Origin: Archilochus colubris
Taxonomy: Eukaryota; Chordata; Aves; Apodiformes; Trochilidae
Reading direction: 5' to 3'
Length of the DNA: 64,000 nt
Assembly (NCBI GenBank): GCA_023079485.1
Contig: CM041115.1
Location: 24,358,863-24,422,862 of the forward strand
The first letter of the stretch is position 1, and the number at the start of each line of letters is the position of its first letter. The position numbers and the translations under genes are program-made. The notes under the pieces are model-generated. The model had not been told where the DNA came from. It saw only the letters and a program-made list of their open reading frames with translations, and did no database searches. This document shows positions 1 through 12,480 of this stretch, one piece after another.

Positions 1-757
1 CAGGTAAAAATGGGCACAGTGCAGGGAGAGGCCACAAAAAGGGTGATGGTGGTGAGGCAACATGTTTATGCAAAAAAACAAAGAAAGGAAACAGGGAGAT
101 CCTTTGCAGAGTGGCAGTAGGGGAGAAGGACAGTAGCAATATGCCCTTTTGTCTCAACATTTTGAAGTTAAAACCATTTTCTTGCAATGTCTGGGAAAAG
201 CATAATGTGAGTGGGGATAAAAAAAGTTCTTTCCTGAAGATGGACTGTTAGAAAACAATGTGATTCAGCCGTCCCTGAACTACTTCATGTGAGCCCCAGA
301 TATCAATAGGATCATTTTATAGTCACTGCAGGAGGACACACAGAACCATTCATTATCTTTGCAACATGGTAACAGTACTTAGGTTTCCTCTCCCTCTTTA
401 AGTGATTCAATCAGTCCTTTGATTTCTGGGATGTAGGATATTTGAAGAATTCACTTCCATTTTGCAGGATCACACAGCATCCTTTGGTTCTGATCCACAA
501 GCCTACACAAGTCATTAAATTCAATAAATCCACCCCTTGAGGGCAGGCTTCACAAACCACAAGTTGCCTGGTAGGACCCAGAGAATCTATACACAGCTCT
601 TCCTGGGTGAAGCCCACTTAGCTTCTTTTGCCTCTCTAATCCTTGCACAAAAAAAAAAAAAAAATCCATCCAGAAGTTCTCTGCCATTATTAGAAGATAA
701 AGAAATATATCCAGGATAAAATGCTTCTTGTTTCTAAGGTACAACATTTTCTTTTTA

Positions 758-1278
758 CCTCTCCTCTCCTCTCCTCTCCTCTCCTCTCCTCTCCTCTCCT
801 CTCCTCTCCTCTCCTCTCCTCTCCTCTCCTCTCCTCTCCTCTCCTCTCCTCTCCTCTCCCTCTCTCCTCTCCTCCTCTCCCTCAACTCTCCTCTCCCTCA
901 CCTCTCCTCTCCCTCACCTTTCCTCTCTCACCTCTCCCTCTCCCTCCCCCTCTCCTCTCTCCCTCCTCCTCTCCCTCCTCCCTCTCCTCTCCCTCTCCCT
1001 CTCCCTCCCCTCTCCCTCTCCTCTCCTCCCTCTCCCTCTCCTCTCCTCTCTCCTCTCCTCTCCCTCCTCCCTCCCTCCTCCTCTCCTCCCCTCTCCTCTC
1101 CCTCTCTCTCCTCCCTCCCTCTCCTCCTCTCCCTCTCCCTCCCTCTCCCTCCCTCCCTCCTCTCCCTCTCCTCTCCCTCTCCCTCTCCTCTCCTCTCCTC
1201 TCCTCTCCTCTCCTCTCCTCTCCTCTCCTCTCCTCTCCTCTCTTTTCCTCTCCTCTCCTCTTTTCTCTCTCCTCTCAG
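758..1278 (+). repeat. Long (CTCCT)n homopyrimidine array
   Basis: About 20 perfect CTCCT units (758-858), then about 310 bp of degenerate C/T-only sequence, then another near-perfect block (about 1178-1243) and a T-interrupted end. Virtually the whole 520 bp is pyrimidine on the plus strand, a large triplex-capable tract. Long ORFs on both strands here are repeat artefacts. Confidence 0.97.
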
Positions 1279-4200
1279 AGTGACCAAATGAAGGGGGAAC
1301 AGCTGCCACTCACCCAATTTTAAAAGTTACTCAGTGGCTGTGCATTTCTTTTTGCTAATTTGTGAACAAAAGCCAGTTAAAATTCAGCAGATCCCTCTGT
1401 TTTACACTGCTCAACATAGAGAAGCAGTCTAAGCCATTTGCTTGATTTTCCCTATGACCACAGATTCAGCAGTGCATTTCATACTATGGATGTGAACACT
1501 TCACTGCCAGCAACTTAGCACTTCATCTAGCATTAAAGTTGGTTCACAGAAACAGAAAAGATACTAGCCACTACTATAAGCATGGAGCTAGAATTCAAGA
1601 TTCATCTCTAATGCCATTCCACGAGACCGCTAGTTACACGGCTAGATAGTAATTCTTGCCTTTCCAGTTGTAATGTTTTGCAGCCTCTTTTCATTCTCCG
1701 CCCACCCCTGGCACCCCCAAATAAATAAAATTCCGCTGTCTTGTGAAAAATGACCATCATTTCTGACTGTTGCTGTCCAGTATGAAACAAATACCCGTTT
1801 CACTCATATGCTTCATATTTGAGTGGCTAAAAGTTGAGGGCTTTCTCATCTAGATGTGGCGTAGTTGTGATTGAGTTTGTGTGACATGAGTGCCAGTGAA
1901 GACAGTGAGAAACACAAACTGGTTTTAACCCTGGGTTTTGGTGCAGAAAAGGAAAAAAAGCTATAATCATCTACTTTAGTGGTTTCTGATTGGAAACTGC
2001 CAGTTCTGCAAATTTTGGAAAACTGCAGCTCCTATGAGCAAGGAAATGCCTGTGGTTTGTTAATGTTGTTTTGTACATCTTTCTGATTAAACATCCAGAT
2101 ATGTCCTTGTTCAAGTGCAATCTAGTATCTTTGTGGGCCCTGATATTAATGACAACAGACTTGCTATGTGTTAGCAAAAAGGTTTCTAGAAAAGATCAAA
2201 TTCTGCTGAAAAAAACCCCAGCTATTACAACATTCTCCAATTTAAAAGTACGGGCTAACAACTTAGCTACATTTTTTGGTCCAGGAATACACTGCACCTT
2301 TGGTCTTCATGAGGACAACCATTTCAAGTGACAGACCTGATGTTTTTGTTGGTGGATCTCAAAGTGCAATAGAAGTTGTGGGGAAAAACTTATGCAGAAA
2401 ATCCAAAGGAAACAAAATGCTTGCATTTGAGTATGTCAGAGAATAATTTCTCTGTTTACTCACCTCTAGGATGAACTTGTATATCCTTTTCTTTTTCTTT
2501 TTCTTTTTCTTTTTTTGGGGGGGGGAGGTTGTTTTTGGTTTTGTTTGTTTGTTTGTTTTTTGGTTTTGTTTTTGTTTTTAAAAAGCCCCTTCTTTCTTTG
2601 GATCCACATGGCTGTAGTAATTTCTACGGGTATCTTTCTGACACAAGTTGACCAGAGATACACAATAGAAGAGTGTCCTTATCCCAGCAAGCACTGTTCA
2701 TAAGCTTATCTTCAGAAAAATCCAGAAGGAAGGATTAGTAAAACCCAATCTTAAACTCATATTGTTTCATCTCAAGGCCTGCTTGAGGTTGCCTCTATTT
2801 TCTCTCCTCAGGTACATAACTCTTATATAACTGCTCAGCTCTTAAGCAGTTCTTACATAAAATCCCTGGGGCTCCAGAATAAAACTTTCTTCTCTGTGAT
2901 TATCTTTTGCCACCTCATCACTTTACTTTTCCAGAGTCACTTGGTTTTGATTCTTGAAAATTTACTGCAACTAATTTAGAGCTCAAGGACAAGGACAGGT
3001 TATTGTCAGGGAACATGAGGACTTGCAGTACCTCATCTAATTTTTGATAAGCATCCGCATGCGAATGTACACCCTATATTTATTACAATTCAAGAGGAAT
3101 CACTGTAATTCAAGAGCATACACAGGGTTACATTACAATAAGCTGCTGCTGAACTCAAAGGTCTTAGCATTATTCAGCAACTCAGTATCATTAAACTCAC
3201 TGATAGAGGTGCAGGGCTCTATACATATAGCATAAATAACTGCAATTTTCTTTAAAAATTTCTTCACTGAAAATATCTAACAAATTCATGTATCAATCAA
3301 GATCATATGAGATTATACTTTCATAGGATATATGCTACACTTTATAAAATAGAAAAATGTGAATGTCTCCAAGGCAAACCAGAGCTTAGTGTTTCCAAGC
3401 CACAGGACTCTAATTTCTTCCCCAGGTGATATACATACATATTCAAAAAAGTGGCACCAGTAAAATTTCCAAACACAAGAGATTAGTTTTGTTTTTACTT
3501 TTTGACAATCAGCTGCAGTTCATTTTATATGAATTCACACTTAGCTAAATTTTTAAAATCTGTCCCCCTAATTTAATTGCACTAGTGGGAATTAAAAAAG
3601 ATGATCACATTTATAGACTGAATAAATATTATTCCACTTGCCTCTTGAACTACTGTTTTTTCAGTACAATTGAAGAAGTATTAAATAAGTAACTACAAAG
3701 CAATCTTGCAGAATTTTCAGTAGCACTAGGAGAGTATCATGTATAGAGATAATTTCAGAAATCTCCATCTTCTTGTCTTAGTATGACCTCCATAAACCAA
3801 AAGCAAAGCAAAAAAAAATTTCTTTGCTTATGCAAACATCTTTTGGTGTTTATTTGTCAGTAGTTTGCTACTATATATACTTCTAAAGTAGTTTAGACCC
3901 TTGATTTACATATTGTATGTGAAAGCTTTGGTAACATTTGACTTGTAACAGTCAGTTTTCAAGGACTTGAAAATTCATTTTGTTATTGTTAAAAACTGTA
4001 GACACATGACTAGGGGCATTCTGGTTTTCTCAAGTAGTATTTCTATTTTTTTTCAGTCTGAACTGAAATGCAGTCACTGAAATCCTCAATATTGAATTCA
4101 GCGAAGAACTTCACTAGATCAAAATTCTGTGAATGCAAATCAGTATAGTGTTCAAATGAATGGGCATTTTGCTTAAATATTCTCTTATGTTCAAAATATA

Positions 4201-6049
4201 TTAAAAAAAAAAAGATGAATTGGGCCAGTTTCCATGGTAAAGATGAGTTCACACAGATGATATAAATCATATAAATGTAAAAGGTCCTTCAACCTTTAAA
4301 AGAGTAAATTACAACATAAAGTATATGTTAAAAAAAAATTCATAATTTGAATGCTGATCTGCATGTAAATACTGTAGATATGCAGAAAGCTTTTGTACTT
4401 AAAATTCCTCCTGCTTCCATAGAGCTCCTCTGCAAGGAGGATCACTAACCAGTATAGATACAAACTAAAATATTAAACCCCTACAGGCTATTCTTGATGC
4501 ATGTTTTGTAATGCTTCGTGTCTTCTATCTCCCAGATGAAGGGTTTTGATTATTTTTCTTTTGTCTTGCTAAGGGTTAAACAGTTATTTATATGATTTAT
4601 CAAAAGATCATAAACTATTGCTGCTTTTGTTTATACTTAGGTAATGCTGGTGAGCTAAAAGCATATAAGCAGGTATAAGTGAAATAACTGCTAGGCCTTG
4701 CATGAGGTTTAAGATTATCACCAGTTCCCTTTCAGTGTCACCAGCTGTACAGCTGATTTGGAAAAAGATGGAGCTTTTGCTACACTACATAAGTGTGCTA
4801 TATCTACCTGCTAACCAGCTCGTTGTGCCTTTTCTATACAAAGGTTCCAGACAATCACACAAGACTTCTTCCATTTTACTTAACACTTTCACATTTGTCT
4901 AGGAGTTGTAGAAGACTCTGTTATGAAATGTCAGCAGTTATGTAGATAAGCATTTTAACACATATGGGGAAGGAAATGTGAGCTATCTAATGAGAGCTGA
5001 GGAATATCAGAGCTCATGTTTTGCTGACTGCATTTGGAAAGAAGTGCTTTCAATCTGAAATGACATAAAGCAACAAAGAGTGTCTTTGCTTTTCACTGTT
5101 TGTTTGCTTTTCATATGACACTTGCTCTGCAAGGGACTTCCTGGCTGGTTGTCTAAATTCCACACAAATTTATTCAATGCAACTTAAAATGAGTATTCAT
5201 GGACATAAAAGGTTTAACTTCAAAAGTACCTACACAAAATATTTTATTTTTCCAACATTTTTTTTCCATGCAAAAATACTTCCTGAGCTTAGCTCAGAGT
5301 ACACTGGTTTCCTTCCAAGGCTTTTTGTCTGTGGAGAAAGTGTTAGTTAAAAAAGTCTCCAGTTCTGTGACAGACACACAGCAGAAGTACAGACAATAAG
5401 ACAAAACTTTTTTCCAGCAATATAGAGCTTAAAAAGCAGCATAGTGAAGAACCATCTTTTTGGTAAATTTAGCTTGAATGCATTTTGCATCTTTCAGTCA
5501 TGCAGCCTAACATGGCAAAACACAACATGATTTTGGGTAGCACTTGAGTAATTCTTCCATGTTGGGATGTTGGTGGGAAAACTGTTTAGCAGGTCATGGT
5601 CAGAGGCTAAGAAAGCCTGCATCAGACACTGCAACATTCAAAAAAGTGGAAATAATAAAAAGAAACATGAGTATACAATATGAAGGTTTTCCTGGAGTGA
5701 TGATACTTAGAGATCAAGGCCAGCAAAGATAGGTCAGCACCTTGTCATGAGAAGGACCAAGTAAAGTTGATGCTGTAGCATCACCATAAATACTACATCT
5801 CCAAATATTATTTTTCTTAAAAGATCCACAGTTATTAAGTAGGCCATTTAATACTTTGAAAGCCACACAGATGATTTATGTCTTTATCTGTTACTTACTG
5901 TTCTTCTGCCCCTAAAGTCGTACAAGATTTCCAAGCAAAATGCTGAAGTTCTTACAGGTAGATCCAAGATCCATTGATGTCAGTGAGAGTTTTTGCCCTC
6001 TAGAAGTCAGCACTGAAACTGTATATTTCTCCTTCTACTTGCCTTCAAT
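1279..6049. other. Intergenic, AT-rich, no gene seen
   Basis: Apart from the low-complexity tract at 2481-2582 I see only short ORFs without protein-like conservation signs, and no recognisable transposon. The same holds for 1-757, which ends in a run of A at about 649-664. Confidence 0.6.
2481..2582 (+). repeat. Low-complexity TTTTC/G-run/GTTT tract
   Basis: TTTTC repeats, then a run of eight G (about 2517-2524), then GTTT-type repeats. Simple sequence in the downstream intergenic region with no coding meaning. Confidence 0.85.
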
Positions 6050-6865
6050 AACCTCACCTGGGATGTGTAGTAATGACCTTCTATGGCACCTGGACCCTTA
6101 CAAGTCTATGGGGACAGATGGGATCCACCTGAGAGCATTGAGGAAACTGGCAGAGGAGCTCACCGAGCTTCTCTCCATCATCTACCTACCAACAGTTTTG
6201 GTAGGAGAGGTCACAGATGATTAGAAGCTTTCCAGTGTGACACCCATCTACAAGAGAGGCCAGAAGGAGGATCTGGGAACTACAGGCCTGTCAGCCTGAC
6301 CTCAGTGTCTGGAAAAATTATGGAGCAGTTCATATTGAGTGCACTCACATGGCAAGTGCAGGACAGCCAGAGGATCGGGCCCAGCCAGCATGGGCTCAGG
6401 AAAGGCAGGTCTGGTCTCATTCTATGAACAGGTGACCCACCTAGTGAATGAGAGAGAGGCTGTGGACTTTGTCAACCTGGACTTTAGTAGCCTTTGACAC
6501 TGTCTCCCACGGCGTTCTCTGAGACAAGCTGGTGGCTCATGGCACAGACAAGGGCACTTTGCATTGGGTTAAAAACTAAATACATGGCAGGGCCCAGAGA
6601 GTTGTATTCACCAGAGTTAAATCCAGTTGGTAATTGGTGACCACTGGTGTTCCCCAGGACTCAGTTTTCATGCCAGTCCTATACAGTATCTTCATTAATT
6701 TTCTAGCTGAGGGGATTGAGTGCTTCCTCAGTAAGTCTGCAGATGACACCAAGTGGGGTGGGAGTGTTGATCTGCTCAAGGGTAGGAAGGCTCCGCAGAG
6801 GAACCTGGACAGGCTGGACCACTGGGCCAAGGTCAATAAAATCGGGGGGAACCTCATTTAGGGAA
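6050..6865 (+). mobile_element. CR1 LINE fragment, ORF2 reverse transcriptase part (old)
   Basis: Plus-strand translation shows CR1 RT landmarks: LDPYKSMGTDGIHLRALRKL near 6085-6150, [12 protein letters not shown], then [12 protein letters not shown] where the active-site box is FADDTKL in better copies. Several frameshifts and stops are present. Both 5' and 3' ends are missing: it stops around the LDHWAKVNK segment with no 3' tail. Confidence 0.93.
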
Positions 6866-6910
6866 CAAAATAAACACTATGACAGGACAAATCTAAATTT
6901 CTCAGGTGTC

Positions 6911-6962
6911 AGTGGCTTCAGGCAGCTTCCAGTGGCAGTGGCTTCAGGCAGCTTCCAGTGGC
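6911..6962 (+). repeat. Exact 26-bp tandem duplication
   Basis: Two perfect adjacent copies (6911-6936 and 6937-6962) beginning AGTGGCTTCAGGCAGC. Each unit is itself bounded by AGTGGC. It lies just after a CR1 fragment. Confidence 0.9.
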
Positions 6963-7436
6963 TAAGAGTATGTTCCTCACACTGGTTTCCCCTACTTGCT
7001 CTTAAACTGCTTACAATGTATCCAAGTTAAAAAATTATCTTCAAAATTATCAACATCTTCTCGTTAAATATTGAGTCAAAAAAATCTGTTGCCTCCTGGC
7101 AATGTAATGAGAGCACTACCAGTTAGATGCTATGAACAGGCTCTTTTTTTCCCTTCCCCATCGGGAGCTTCCAGATCAATTTATCATATCTGATTTATCA
7201 TTAAAATCTGGAAATCTTTAGGGAATTTATATCGTTGTATCGCAAGCCCACTTAACTATTTTAAAAACGGTAGTACGTGGACTTACTGCTCACATCATTG
7301 CTATTACAAATACAGTACATGCTTCTTTTTGTAACAGTGTCAGCTAACAAGGGAGGTCAAATAATTTACCATGTGAAATTACCAAAAATTAGTTAAGACC
7401 ATGAAATAGCAGAGTTGCTGAGAATATTTTCTAGCC

Positions 7437-7838
7437 GAAAGGAAAGGAAAGGAAAGGAAAGGAAAGGAAAGGAAAGGAAAGGAAAGGAAAGGAAAGGAAA
7501 GGAAAGGAAAGGAAAGGAAAGGAAAGGAAAGGAAGGGAAAGGAAAGGAAAGGAAAGGAAGGGAAAGGAAAGGAAAGGAAAGGAAAGGAAAGGAAAGGAAA
7601 GGAAAGGAAAGGAAAGGAAAGGAAAGGAAAGGAAAGGAAAGGAAAGGAAAGGAAAGGAAAGGAAAGGAAAGGAAGGAAAGGAAAGAAGGAAAAGAAAAGA
7701 AAGGAAAAGAAAGGAAAAGAAAAGAAAAGAAAAGAAAAGAAAAGAAAAGAAAAGAAAAGAAAAGAAAAGAAAAGAAAAGAAAAGAAAAGAAAAGAAAAGA
7801 AAAGAAAAGAAAAGAAAAGAAAAGAAAAGAAAAGAAAG
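7437..7838 (+). repeat. Homopurine pentanucleotide array: (GGAAA)n switching to (AAAAG)n
   Basis: About 47 GGAAA units (7437-7672, with GGAAGGG-type interruptions near 7531 and 7558), a short mixed transition (7673-7690), then about 29 AAAAG units to 7836. All purine on the plus strand. Repeat-encoded ORFs on both strands are artefacts. Confidence 0.97.
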
Positions 7839-10800
7839 ATAAAGGCAGGAAAAGTATGAGTTAACATGACTGCAAGTCTGCCTCATTACAGCTGCTGACA
7901 TTCCCTTCATTTGAAGATCCAAAAATTTTAAATATGTGATGCTCTCTTCCAGTTTAAAAACAAATCCTGGACAAATTTTAACCTGTGAACACATAACAAG
8001 AATCAGCTAACACACTGCAGACAGTGTACAGACAGCTTTATTAAAAACCAACTAGGTACACAAATTTGCCATTACCAGCACAACAATTCTTGTAATATTT
8101 CACCTTTACACTACATAAGGAGAAGCTGCCACTGGGCTGCATCCAAACTCAAATTTCAATTTCAAAAAGTAAAGTTTAAAAAAAAGGGAATTTTTTTATG
8201 GTTGTAAATGACTTCAATGGAAGAAAAAAAAAAGAAAGAGCACCTTGAATGCAGAAATGAAGAGAAAAAATTAAAGCAACAGTTGTTTTATAAATCTCAA
8301 GAGCACTTCAAGAGGCTTCACTGGGAAGCTGCACCTACCTCTCCTCCCTCTGCTACCTCTTACTGAGATGAGTATCAATATCCTACTGACTAATGGGTCT
8401 TGGATTAGGTATCCAAGCACGAAGTGGACTGCTAAAGAGACTGCATTTTCTTGTTAAAGCACTTCCTTCCTCCTTTCTTTAACTTCTTGTTAAAGACTTC
8501 CTTCTGCTATAATTATTAATACGTCACTTTTTAACACTAGCTTCATAAGTGAGTAAGTTTATTTTACATTCAGTAACAGAAGTGATGCCTAACTTCCAGC
8601 TCCACTATATCCTACATAAGAGTTTCAATTTCTTTCTCCAACAGTATTGAAGCAACGGTGAAGACATTGGCTTTTGCAAGGTAATCCAGTTCCCTCTCAT
8701 GCCTGTAAAGCCTAACATAAATATCATGATGATGCCTACAACAGTGGAAAAATGTCTGGAGTTTTTTAAGACGAAGAAATAGGTCCTGAGCAGACTGACT
8801 GCATCTCCACCAAAGTGAATGCAAAATGTAAGAACATGCTAGAAGTTCCAGGTGCAAAGGGGGAATGGGTAGCGTGACAGCAATCTACTACTGCAAGGCC
8901 CAGGACATTCAGAGCATATGGGAAAGCGGGAGAGTTTCCCATCACCCTGTATGTCAAAAAGGAGGAATGGAGCTTAAAGAAAATAAATTCAGTTTAGGAG
9001 CCGAATGTGATTTGTAACACCACATTTCTAATGATCAAGGCACTTTCACAGCTGTCCTAACTGCATGTACCTTCTTTCAACAACAGCACATCTACTACCT
9101 GCTGCTAGATAGCTACCACATCTGCCTGCTTTCTATGACCTTGATCTCCCTGGCTACAAATCAGACTGTGTTTAAGTCTTGCAGATTATTCCCAGACAGA
9201 ATAATGTTTGAATATGTTTTTTCCTACCTGTCCATGTAACCCGAACTATTTGTACCTCAATTAATCCAAGTTCTGTTCCCGGGCGTCAACAAATTATCCC
9301 TATCCAGAATGGTGCTCACAGAAATAATTTCCCTTACAGGTTGTTGGTTTGTTAATATAACTAACTCCTCTAGTTCAAGCTGTCAAACCTAAAAATTACT
9401 TGTTTGTGCCTGAGTCCCTTCAGAGCCTATGACCACGTTCCTCTCACCTGTCCCTCACCATGAGATTGACAACAACTCCCCATTCACTAGAGTAGTCTGG
9501 CCACCAACATTCCTTTGATACATCTGTGCACAATTCAGTTCTTTCACGTTCTGCCCACGTGCATGGGCATGCCCTCTTTAAACCACCTGCCATCATTATT
9601 TCACTGTCCATAATGCAAAAGGCCAACCATGGAAGTAATTCAGGAATCTTAGTGTGCCTAAGATTGAGATCTGCCGGTATAGATTTGCAGCAGACCAAAT
9701 GTTTGTCTGTTTTGAGGCAGGCCTAGTGATGTTTCCACCAGTTCCTGTAACAGGAATTCCTGGAAAATGTTGTTTTTCACAACACGCTCAATCTGAAACA
9801 ATCTAGGTTATTGGGAAAATAACAAGTCCTGGAAAGCATCCAAATTACTCAATCATTCTGACAGCTATGGGGGGCCAACTGCTGGAAAGATTTTGTGAGA
9901 GCTAAATGAAACTGTTCTAACAGGACATGTATAAGCACAATATGATGCTCCAGCACAGAGCAGGCCACAACCTTGAGGTGCTAATGTATAACTCGCATGT
10001 TGAGTTGGATGTTCCCTTCTAGTTGGCCACTTTGTTTCGCTCATTTTCTTATATTTCCTTTGAAGTCCTGGCAACAGTAACACAGTAAGCACTGCTTCAC
10101 TGATGAAGGAACTCAGGAATACAGTACTAATTTATTCATAGTCATTGAGAGATGGTGATAGATCTGAGAACAGAACTTGCAATTTTCTGTTCCAATTTTG
10201 CATCCGACACAAGAAAATTCTGCTTTTCCATAACCCTTAACTACAAGTTTTTACTTTCTTTCAACTTTGTTCCTTCTTGTAATCCCTGCCTAATATGTTT
10301 GTCCTTACAGGTGTGGAACTGATCATGGAAATTAGAAGGAGTTAGGCAGCTGAAACTGTTAAATAAAAGATTAGACATGAGCAGCCTAAAGTGCTACTGA
10401 AAACAAGTACCCTTCATGTAAACAAATAGAGGCCACACTTCATAATCTCCATTAGCTCTGGGTCAGCACAGAATCTAGCATAAGTGTAACATATAATTTA
10501 CTAGTACCCACCCTTCACTTTACAGCACTTGAACACTGGTTATGCTTTTTCAAGTTTGTACAGAATCCCAGAGAGTTACTGGGTTCTCAAATATTCTAAG
10601 TAATCCCACTAAATGTTAAGAACGTTTAAACATTTATACAAAGGAGAGAACACAATAAACTGTTCTAAGTTTTTTTACCTGTTTTTCTACCTGTTTTCAG
10701 GTCATGTTTGCAACATGAGTGCTCCAAGATAACAGTCCATGCCCAAACATGCTTCTCTAGCTTCCAGCTAAGGACTCTGTGTTGAAGGAGAGACAGAGTG

Positions 10801-11013
10801 CTTTGATCATTACATCCAAAATGGGGCTTTCCACTATTACTGCCAATGGATCCACATACTGCAAAGTGCCTGCAAAAACAGTCTCCATCTTTTAGAGGGT
10901 CTGCCCAACTTAAGACCTGCCCTCTTGGGTCAAGATCTCATCCAAAACATTGTTTCCTATAAAACATTCAAGTAAAACCAATGTTATTGTGAAATGGGAT
11001 TCCCTGCAAATAA
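7839..11013. other. Intergenic, no established gene
   Basis: Nothing certain here. It holds the unassigned minus-strand frame at 8612-8887 and an AATAAA on the minus strand at 8042-8037. The rest is unremarkable unique sequence. Confidence 0.5.
8612..8887 (-). other. Unassigned minus-strand open frame, possibly a retrocopy remnant
   Basis: About 91 codons between stops, starting after a stop at 8887-8885, with a protein-like reading that includes DLFLRLKKLQTFFHCCRHH and RHERELDYLAKANVF. No ATG lies at its start (the first start-like codon is TTG at 8857). An AATAAA on the minus strand follows at 8042-8037, so a decayed 3' exon or processed pseudogene is conceivable. No family is recognised, and chance is a real possibility. 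Confidence 0.2.
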
Positions 11014-11247
11014 ATCATAGAATCATAGAACCATAGAATGGTTTGGGCTGGAAGGGACCTTAAAGATCACACAGTTCCAACCCCCCTGCATGGGCAGGGA
11101 CACCTCCCACCAGACCAGGTTGCTCAAGGCCACATCCAGCCTGGCCTTGAACTCTTCCAGGGTGGGCAGCCAAAACTTCCTTGGGTAACCTGTGTCACTG
11201 TCTCGCCATGCTCACAGGAAAGAATTTCTTCCTGATGTCTAACCTAG
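11014..11247 (-). mobile_element. CR1 LINE 3' end fragment
   Basis: Starts at the reverse complement of the CR1 tail (ATAGAATCATAGAACCATAG), followed by the typical TTTGGGCTGGAAGGGACC and CR1 3' region. 5'-truncated. Confidence 0.95.
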
Positions 11248-11923
11248 AATAGAGACGCATAGAGATTTTGGAGTCCAGCAAGCTAGGCCATGTTACTGAC
11301 AGAATGCTGATACATTCTCAATGAGCGCTTTGATTTTTTATTCCAGGAGCAGTACTTATTAGTTCATAAAGATCTTGAAACAAAAATTTGTTATCTGGCA
11401 TTTGTCTATTATCTGTTGATTTGTGATATTTTTTTTAACTTACACTTTAAAACTAAGGTAGAGATTCCAAAAGATTTCTCTGTGTTTTCTTTCCAGTTTA
11501 ATACACTGCCAGCCAACTAAGAGGATGATGCAGCCAGTGACTTGCTCGGTGATGTTTACAGCTATCCCAAGCTGCCTACGACTCAAGAAATAATCAGTCT
11601 TCATGGTTATTTATCAAGGTCTCCAAAACATGAAGTCATAGAAAAAATATGTATCACTTTCTAAGTAAGAATGTCTACACTGCTCAGTGTCTACAAATAA
11701 CTGTATCTACAGTGCTTAGGTAGAAGCACTTCCCTTTACAAAATCATCTTCACAATGGTTTCCTTTTTAATTTTACCCAAACTTATGACCTGGAAAATTA
11801 AGAAGGGGTGAAGGAGAAGAAACTCCTAATGTATAAGGAGTTTTTTCAGTGGGTTTTTTCCAGTGAAAGAACTAAGGATAATAGTCCTGGTAAACAAATA
11901 GTTATGCATAGGACATCAATGTG

Positions 11924-12480
11924 CCCTTGTAGCCAAGAGGGCCAATGGTATCCTGGGGTGCATTAAGAAGAGTATGTCCAGCAGATCGAGGGAGGTTCTC
12001 CTCTCCCTCTTCCTCTACTGGAGTATTGCATCCAGTTCCAGGTTTCCCAGATCAAGAGGGACAGGGATTTACTTGAGAAAGTACAAGAGAGATCTGAGGA
12101 TGATTAGGGGACTGGAACACCTGCCTTATGAAGAAGGCTGGGAGATCTGGGGCTTTTTAGTCTGGAGAGTAGAAAACTGAGGGAAGGGACAACTTCTTCT
12201 CACTTGTGCCTTTTGAAAGAATGAGGAGCAATGGATTAGAGATGGATCACAGGAAGTTCCACCTCGACATGAGGAAGAATTTCTTTACTGTAAAGGTTAC
12301 GGATCCCTGGAACAGGCTCCCCAGAGAGGTTGTGTTTTCTCCTTCTCTGGAGACTTTCAAGACCTGACTGCATGCATTTCTGAGTGACCTGCCCTAGTTT
12401 TAGTCCTGCTCTGGCAGGGGGGTTGGACTCAATGATCTTCAGAGGTCCTTTGCAACACCTGGAATTCTGTTATTCTGTAA
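11924..12480 (+). mobile_element. CR1 LINE 3' fragment
   Basis: Plus-strand end of the RT ORF (AKRANGILGCIKKSM-type reading, ending DLRMIRGLEHLPYEE) and 3' region, ending in a degenerate AATTCTGTTATTCTGTAAT tail. 5'-truncated and frameshifted. Confidence 0.93.

Noticed and set aside
721..1323. Several 130-200 residue frames on both strands
   Set aside because: They are translations of the CTCCT simple repeat (Ser/Pro/Leu or Arg/Glu/Gly only).
7379..7994. Frames of 149-187 residues rich in Lys/Arg/Glu or Phe/Leu/Ser
   Set aside because: Products of the GGAAA/AAAAG array, open in several frames because the repeat has no stops.
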